A stretch of 64,000 bases of DNA from Dolomedes plantarius (lineage: Eukaryota; Arthropoda; Arachnida; Araneae; Dolomedidae): the NCBI GenBank assembly GCA_907164885.2, contig OU015503.1, positions 70,674,488 through 70,738,487 on the forward strand, in the 5' to 3' direction. This document shows, in pieces, positions 57,427 to 64,000 of this stretch (position 1 is its first letter; every line of letters begins with the position of its first letter). The position numbers were made by a program, and so were the translations under genes. A model generated the notes under the pieces. The model did no database searches. It worked only from the letters and a program-made list of their open reading frames with translations, and was not told where the DNA came from.

Positions 57427-57790
57427 AGTGTATAAGGGTGGCCCAAATGAAAGAATGACTTTCGGTTTTTTTTCAGTAATGGTTTATTAGGGAGAAATAT
57501 GGGAACATACCGGAAGTAATTCGGATATATGATCTACATATCGGCTACGCATAGTCGCCTTGTCTGTTCAAGAAAGTTTCCCACTGCTTATTCGATTTTG
57601 GATACCGTGAATGAAGAATGTTCGTGGTTCTCTTCGGAATTAATCTTGAATGGCATCCAGTACCTCTACATCGTTAGCTAACCAATGCCCTTTGAAAGCC
57701 TTTTTCGGTGGGCTTATGATATGGTATTCTAAAGGCATCAAGTTCAGGCTATTCTGGGATAATCGAGGACCTCCCAGCGCAAGCGTAGCA
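57427..57790 (-). pseudogene. Mariner transposase C-terminal remnant
   Basis: The minus strand reads LMPLEYHIISPPKKAFKGHW then LANDVEVLDAIQD. It resembles the (S)PDLNPLDYHLFGPLKKALKG block and the D-D-E-V-K-E-A-V-x-x-W segment of mariner transposases. A frameshift follows at REPRTFF. The right TIR (element sense) may be AGGGTGGCCC at 57435-57444. The upstream half is cut off by the palindromic MITE at 57795. Confidence 0.65.
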
Positions 57791-57794
57791 GTTA

Positions 57795-57979
57795 GGGCTT
57801 GTTCACACAGGAGTCCGTGCGTAGCGTTAAGGAAAAGATGACGTTGAGACGAAAATAAACCAATCATATGCCTCCAAACGATTAGCAATGAAATTTTTAA
57901 CGCCTATGATTGGTTTATTTTCGTCTCAACGTCATCTTTTCCTTAACGCAACGCATCGGACTCCTATGTGAACAGGCCC
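57795..57979. mobile_element. Palindromic CCAAT-bearing MITE, copy 4 (best hairpin)
   Basis: Two arms of about 75 bp pair almost perfectly: GGGCTTGTTCACACAGGAGTCCG on one side and its inverse at the right end, extending through AAGGAAAAGATGACGTTGAG and AAAATAAACCAATCATA. The loop is about 35 bases. No coding capacity. Confidence 0.9.
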
Positions 57980-58039
57980 AAAATGTTGACCACGGCAGCA
58001 ATAGATTCCACGGAGGGACCAAGTGTGCTTTAGCAAGTC

Positions 58040-58475
58040 TGTGTACTAACCCTATTGGATTCTCTCTCCTCAGTATGTTAACCTATGGAGAAAATGCGTC
58101 TACAATCGTCAGCTACATAAATAATGATAAACCAATAAATATGCTATTTTCAGATAGCCTGAACTTTGTTGGACCTTGCAACACGATTCATTTTATAAAA
58201 TTCCTCCAACAAAGGAATTTAGGAGCGTTTAAAGAAAAACCTACATCAGATTTTTGCCCCTGAATAATTTAAATTTTAAAATATTATTTGCATTTAAAAA
58301 AAAGCGAAAAATGCCCCAAGGTGTAAAATTTCTTTCTCTGTTACGGAGTACAATTTAAAGAAAACAATCTTGAAATCCAAGTCGACAATCGTCGGACACA
58401 TTTTCGCCGTACGTTAACATTGAGGAGAGCGAATCCAACAGGGTTAGTACACAGCTGCTTTATACACACTGTTTT
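58040..58475. mobile_element. MITE family A, copy 3
   Basis: CTGTGTACTAACCCTATTGG at the left is inverted at the right (CCAACAGGGTTAGTACACAG). The interior aligns with 20172-20610 through GATAGCCTGA and TTATTTGCATTT. The 117-codon ORF across it is not conserved in copies 1 and 2. Confidence 0.8.
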
Positions 58476-58814
58476 ATAAAGCAGCTGTGCTGTATAAAGC
58501 AATACACAGTGCTGTTAAAGTTTCACTTCCATTTGGTCCCCTATTATAGTTATTAATAGTGACTATAAGGACTGTATAGTTATTAATAGTAACTATAAGT
58601 AGAACTAATAGGGCTTATTATTTTTTTTCAGGTGTTCATTACTTCGAAAGATTTTACGGGGTATAAAATTAACTAAATTTACATGTTTTTATTGAAAAAA
58701 AATCAAAAATTGGTTTCCCCACTTTTGAAGATTTACAGTTATAGAGGGCGCGAATGTCTTGAAACTCGGTTTTCCGTATTTCAACATTTCATTTAGAGTA
58801 TTTCCTTTCGGCGT
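58476..58814. other. Unassigned sequence
   Basis: An imperfect tandem of TATAGTTATTAATAGTRACTATAAG-like units lies at 58552-58600. Nothing else was recognised. Confidence 0.5.
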
Positions 58815-58818
58815 TTAA

Positions 58819-59575
58819 GGGGATGGTGGACTTTCAAATTACCAAAAATCGAGCAAAAATTGGAATTTTTTTGGGGGTGTATTAATATTTTAAAAACATG
58901 TAAATATTGGAATGAAATGCATTTAAAATGTGTAGTGAAAAGAAAAATGAAAAATTGGTGGCTTTAGAGTAGTAAGTATTAAAGGTAGATAAAAAATTAT
59001 CTTTTAAATGACTTTTTCTCAAAATGAGAAATTTCCAGATTTGCAAGTCTTTAAAATGCTCCTCGCGTCATAATTTTTGACGAAATTTTATTAAATTTAT
59101 AATAAAGATTCCTGTAATACATCAAAATAAAGTTATGTATCCATTTTAGGATTCGAGGTCATTTAGGTTATAAAAGTTTAACTTTAGTGTAGAAAAGTAC
59201 AAAAATTTCGCGAAAATTCAGAGTACAAGCATAAAAATATTTTCTAAAAATTAACTACTCAACGAAAGTACAAAAAAATACATAACTTTGTTCAGAAAGT
59301 ATTTATAAGCAATATAAATGCAAAATTAAGGGGAAAAGTTTAAGGAGCATTTTAAAGAGCATTTTAAGGAGCATTTTAAAATTAAGGAGTCGCCAGGAGC
59401 ATTTTAAAGAAGGGTAATTTAATTTAAATTTTTTAATTATAAAATATATTTTTAAAGATATTTATAAAATTTTATAAGGTGTTTAATATTTTTATACTTT
59501 AATGAATATATATACAAAATTTCATACATCTGTGGTAAAAATTTCAAAAATCGTTTTGAAAGGTCCACCATCCCC
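58819..59575. mobile_element. TTAA-flanked MITE (same family as 7191-7914), 757 bp
   Basis: TTAA at 58815-58818 and 59576-59579. The ends are GGGGATGGTGGACTTTCAAA and the inverse of GGGGATGGTGGACCTTTCAA. A short tandem of GGAGCATTTTAAA units lies at 59342-59410. Non-coding and AT-rich. Confidence 0.9.
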
Positions 59576-59579
59576 TTAA

Positions 59580-60540
59580 CGGGACAAATTTTGTTGAAAA
59601 TGGTATTTACTAGAGCAAATAATCGTCATTATTCTAGATTCCCATCAAGAATTTCTAAAACAATTGAATCGCAGTGCTGGTGAAACAGGAATACCTTCCA
59701 ATGCAGATTTCAAACGAAACAAAAGGGTTTCTATTCAGCTTATATAATTCGAAAATAATGAAAGTTCTTTTCTTCGATTGGTCCGATATTGTCAACCAAA
59801 ATCGTTCTTTTAGGATAACTGAGCAAAACAACTTAAAAAAATATTAGGAAATCTCTATAACGTTTTCAACAACGTTTAAAAACTGAGATTTCGAATCCGA
59901 AGCGCCATCTACCGTTTAGAAAATTAACTAATGTAAAAAAAAAATCTACTTTTAATTCATTTATAAACATATGGTCCATTTACTTTCCTTCTTCATTGAA
60001 AATTCTCAAAAGGTATTCAAAATCAGAGTTGGGATGATTTCACCGCCACTTCGCTGCACCCTGTATATTTCAGCTAGTCTTTAAATTAATCCCCTACATG
60101 TCTTATTCTTTGTTCTAAAATATTACTGAAAATTTCGGAATTACATAACACCCACGTGAAAGACCAGGTCACAGTTATAATTTTTTTTCTATAACAAGCA
60201 CAAAAAATTAATAATAATAATGAGAAAAATTTATAAAGCTTTCCAAACATGGGAAAATGCAAATTCTAAAAGATTAGCTAGCTAAGCAAATGCAAAGTTT
60301 TAATGATCATGATTTATTACTAAAGAGCACCGATTTCGAAAAGCGCTATTAAATTCTCTCAAATATATTAAAGTCAACTTGAGAAAAACTGGAAAAATGC
60401 TGTTTTTTAAAAACCGAATTTTTTTTAGATCCACCGATCGAAAGTAACCTCGATGGAAATAGAAGCGTGGGAGAGCGAATTATCAACATCGTATTTCCTG
60501 AAGGGGTAAGTATTTTTGCTCTATGCTATCGAAGAATGTG
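59580..60540. other. Mostly unassigned; ends of an older TIR element likely
   Basis: At 59890-60066 the sequence runs AAGCGCCATCTACCG...CACTTCGCTGCACCCTGTA, which looks like the right end of a CAGGGTGCAGCG-type mariner element. The left end is not in the window. The rest is AT-rich. Confidence 0.35.
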
Positions 60541-60544
60541 TGAA

Positions 60545-60985
60545 TGTATAGAGTTTCTTATGCTCACTTCTACCCAGACTTGGGTGTATATAATTTGAAG
60601 TGGCACTCTATTTGAATTTGAAGCAAACACAGTTTATACATGAAACAATGTTTATTGAATTCGTTGCACATATAATTGGCTTTTACAGCAATAAGCATGC
60701 GTACTACTTGTACGGAATGTATAAACACAGCTTTCAAGAACAATATATTTTTATACTCACGAACAGTAAGTCAAACCAGCAGTACTGCCACGTAAACTTC
60801 TGGCCCGCTAAGCACTAGCGCAGGATAACACCTTTTCAACCTTAACAACCTCCCCCTTTTCATTAATGACGCTGCGTGGTATTTATACTAAGCGCGTATG
60901 CCGAAATTAGCATATCTAAAGCAGCTTCTTTAATTCACTCAAAAGTTCGATTCTTGTGAATCGAATCTTGTGTATACCTTACAAA
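60545..60985 (+). repeat. LTR-like dispersed repeat, copy 2
   Basis: Inverted match to 31415-31875 over the whole length with scattered differences. The TTGGGTGTATATAATTTG segment lies near its left end. Confidence 0.7.
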
Positions 60986-61334
60986 TGATTTTCAAACAAG
61001 GTCAAATGTATTTTTCCCCTGCATCGCTTGCGGCTTATGTGAGAATTTTCTGCCGATTTCAACATCGACTATGCATATTTTGGAAATTGGAAATTTTGTA
61101 ACAAAAAAGATACGCGATATGATGCATTTATAAGACAAATCGATTAACTTCACATTTGGGTTTTTTTTATTTTATTATGTTTATTTGAATTTATATTTTA
61201 AAAGGAATTTTAAAAAATATATATTATTTTATCACAGTTATCCACTTTTTGTTTTATGGAGTTAGTTGGCAAATGATCGGCTCATATGTGTGAAGGTGTG
61301 TATAAGGCTAGAAACTTACTTAAAAAAATTATAA

Positions 61335-62290
61335 AACATACCTGTATACGAAGAATAGCTTAACACCCCCCTCCCCCCCCGTTTAAGTTTAACAAACATT
61401 TCAGAAATTATTCTTCGTAATTGATATCGTTGAGGTATCATTGTAGAAGAGACCTTAGATTTTAAAAAAATGTTGAAAGACATTTGTATACGAAGATTAG
61501 CTGAAACCCACCGTTTAAGTTTAACATATCTTTAAGAAATTACTTTTGTTATTAATATTGTTGAGGTATCATTGTAGAAGAGGCCTTTGATTTAAAAAAA
61601 AAATTAAAAGACATTTGTATACGAAGAATAGCTTAAACCCTCCATTTAACATATCTTTAAGAAATTACTATTTGTTATTGATATCGTTGAGGTATCATTG
61701 TAGAAGAGACCTTAGATTTAAAAAAAATGTTGAAAGACATTTGCATACGAAGATTAGCTTAAACCCACCGTTTAAGTTTAACATATCTTTAAGAAATTAC
61801 ATTTTGTTATTAATATCGTTGAGGTATCATTGTAGAAGAGACCATAGATTTTTAAAAAAATGTTAAAATGCATTTGTATTAGAAGAATAGCTTAAAACCA
61901 CAGTTTAAGTTTAACATAACTTTAAGAAATTACTTTTTGCTATTGATATTGTTGAGGTATCATTGTAGGAGAGACCTAAGATTAAAAATGGTACAAGACA
62001 TTTATATATGAAGAATATCTTAAACCCACCATTTGAGTTTAACATAGCTTTCGGAATCCATTCTCTGTTGATGTTATCATTAAGGTATCATTGTAGGAGA
62101 TGCCTCGGATAAATAAAAATATGATAAAAGATAATTCTATATGAAGAATAGCTTAAACCCACCTCTTAAGTTGAACACACCTTTCAGAAATCAGTCTCTA
62201 TTAATGATATCATTGATGTATCATAGTAGAAGAGACCTAAGATTAAAAAAAATGATTAAAAAACAATTGTATACGAAGAATAACTGAATT
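61335..62290 (+). repeat. Tandem array of about 131-bp units, seven copies
   Basis: The marker TGTATACGAAGAATAGC (or a variant) occurs near 61343, 61485, 61616, 61742, 61875, 62003, 62137 and 62269, giving spacings of 126-142 bp. Each unit also has TTTAAGTTTAACAT, TTAAGAAATTAC, GAGGTATCATTGTAGAAGAG and an A-run. The first unit carries a C-rich insertion. The 83-codon ORF spanning part of it is fortuitous. Confidence 0.95.
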
Positions 62291-62299
62291 TAAGCATCA

Positions 62300-62850
62300 G
62301 GATGAATCATGTTATGAGTAAACATTTCTTTGCTTTTTCCACGTTTATACAATCGGAAAACCAACTCAAACCGTTAAAAAGAGTGGATACTTTTCTATCG
62401 GATGCAGTACACGCGATCTGTGACTCAAGAAACTGATATGTAGGCATGATTCACTCACTGCTGGACTAAAGGTGTAAAAATCCTGTCTGTGGATTACAAC
62501 CCCGCCCCAAAGATGAATCACGAATTCCCTCCATCATGTTGAGCGGGCCCAGACATGACGGAATAATACCCGTGGATGATTGCCCGTGAAACCGCAAGAA
62601 TATGACATCCCTCGAATATATTGTACATATGGAAACACACGGGTACTGGTTACGGAACTGTAGCAATCCAGGTGTTCTATGATTAATTATCAGCGAAAAG
62701 GAAGGGAGCAAGGGTCTGTGCAAGGAAAAATACCTCATTTTGAACAAACTCTGTGAGCCGCCGTTAACCAATAATACCTAGAAATGAAAACAAAAGAAAA
62801 CCAAGAAAATAATAGAATATATATAATTATATATTCTATTTTTTGCTATT
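62300..62850. other. Unassigned sequence
   Basis: A 101-codon minus-strand frame (62466-62771) has no motif. Nothing else seen. Confidence 0.4.
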
Positions 62851-62851
62851 G

Positions 62852-63220
<369 letters not shown>

Positions 63221-63223
<3 letters not shown>

Positions 63224-64000
63224 GGTGGCCCTTATTTTTCAACTTTGTTTTCTTTTAATGTCTCACCCACTCAGTTTTTTTTAACTGGCCTAAAACTAAT
63301 GCCCCAAAAAAATCGGGTCATTCGCTTAATTCTAAGTAGTGCCGCAGAGGCTGTGAATGTCGCCATTTATACAGAAATTACTGTTTTTCCCACAAGTTTA
63401 ACAGAAAAAATGAAATAAGATTTTATGCGCGTTAATAAGCTAAATAATATCAAATATACACTAAAACATAGTTTTGCATAGCCCAACAACACGTAGGACG
63501 CACGATAGGGGACGCTGTGCAGGCGGCGTCGGCAGCCCTGGTTGTCGGGAAAACTGACCACGGCGCTTAGTCATAATCAGTATTATGTTGTCTTAAAAAC
63601 GAAGCGGTAGCACGTGGTTTGTTAAAAATGGCGCTAAAGAGTAAACTTCGCAATCATATATATCTGATTGAAAGAGAAACAAATCAAATATTTGGTAGCA
63701 AATTACCTTCTAACAAACAAGTAATGCAAGTGCTATTTTATAATATGAGATGCGCAAAATTAAGTCTCCGTGAAAGTGCTCGTTTAGTAATTTCTGAAAC
63801 TAAAATCTTGACCAAAAGCACGAATACCATTTAGAGAACCTCTGCATTGTTAAACTGGAAGCCCTATATAATTAATGGAGAATGCTTCAAAAAAGTTCTA
63901 AAAGAAAGAGCGAAACTCAGGAGCAAAAAGAACAAAATTTTAAAGAAAAACTAGAGGACCTATTTGATATTGCTCACTCTAATGCCTTGGAAATTATTAT
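63221..64000 (+). mobile_element. Left part of a TIR-type element, cut by the window edge
   Basis: CAGGGTGGCCCTTATTTTTC at 63221 directly follows (TA)n, as for the mariner-type termini at 26912, 28800 and 43010. The broken ORF at 63619 onward may be carried by it. The right end is outside the window, so the extent is unknown. Confidence 0.55.
63619..64000 (+). pseudogene. Unnamed repeat-associated protein, frameshifted, incomplete
   Basis: The first 60 or so codons read MALKSKLRNHIYLIERETNQ then IFGSKLPSNKQVMQVLFYNM and LSLRESARLVISE. After a frame change the sequence reads KLEALYN, a stop, WRMLQKSSKRKSETQ and KEKLEDLFDIAHSNALEII up to the window end. I recall proteins with a DLFDIAH motif as multi-copy, uncharacterised arthropod sequences. 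I cannot name their enzyme or domain. At least two frameshifts and one stop are present, so this copy is dead. The link to the TIR at 63221 is inferred from position. Confidence 0.6.

Noticed and set aside
61335..62290. CRISPR-like array
   Set aside because: The units are contiguous, about 131 bp long with no unique spacers, in a eukaryotic repeat context. It is an ordinary tandem repeat.

Overview
This is eukaryotic, AT-rich, repeat-dense DNA. The style of its repeats (a mariner-type transposase with an N-terminal DUF4817-like domain, Tc1 elements, piggyBac, Helitrons, Ty3/gypsy, very long (TA)n tracts) suggests an arthropod, and an arachnid such as a spider is my best guess. That guess rests on remembered family distributions. 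No host gene can be supported. Almost every coding trace belongs to a mobile element, and most are broken, so the window reads as intergenic or deep-intron sequence. Prokaryotic features (operons, ribosome binding sites, CRISPR) do not apply.

Layout. 1-4.3 kb: fragments of a Mutator-like transposase and of mariner transposases, a (CA)(TA)(TG) microsatellite and a SINE-like repeat. 4.5-8.1 kb: a Helitron split by a dead piggyBac transposon and by a TTAA-flanked MITE. 9.5-10.7 kb: a nearly complete Tc1/mariner element whose catalytic spacing is DD36E. 11.8-13.3 kb: a Helitron with both ends visible. 13.3-15.0 kb: three TIR elements. 15-25 kb: dispersed repeats, a 50-bp minisatellite inside an LTR-like block, and palindromic CCAAT-containing MITEs. 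25-30 kb: a chain of TA-flanked MITEs and mariner elements set in (TA)n arrays, including a long-TIR DUF4817-type mariner with two stops. 32-33.4 kb: a DD34E Tc1 pseudo-element. 33.4-38.1 kb: a Ty3/gypsy element with 98-99% identical LTRs but with reverse transcriptase and most of RNase H deleted. 40.7-41.9 kb: a probable 3' LTR. 43-46.8 kb: MITEs and dispersed repeats. 47-49.7 kb: three direct copies of a roughly 700-bp block carrying a tRNA-like segment. 52.6-54.3 kb: a Helitron fragment beside a pogo-like MITE. 55.2-56.5 kb: an 880-bp hAT-type MITE with a perfect 8-bp target duplication, an internal minisatellite, and a complete short Helitron inside that minisatellite. 57-60 kb: more MITEs and a mariner remnant. 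61.3-62.3 kb: a tandem array of about 131-bp units. 62.85-63.22 kb: a (TA)n tract. 63.22 kb to the end: a TIR-type terminus followed by a broken ORF of an unnamed arthropod repeat family.

These sequences do not form a pathway. What links them is transposition. Autonomous-type elements (DUF4817 mariner, piggyBac, Helitron) lie beside short non-autonomous elements with matching termini, and TA-target elements lie repeatedly inside TA microsatellites. The nesting gives relative insertion orders at several sites. Boundaries called from TIRs, target duplications and paired repeats are firm. Family names for short degraded fragments come from remembered motifs and need a database search.
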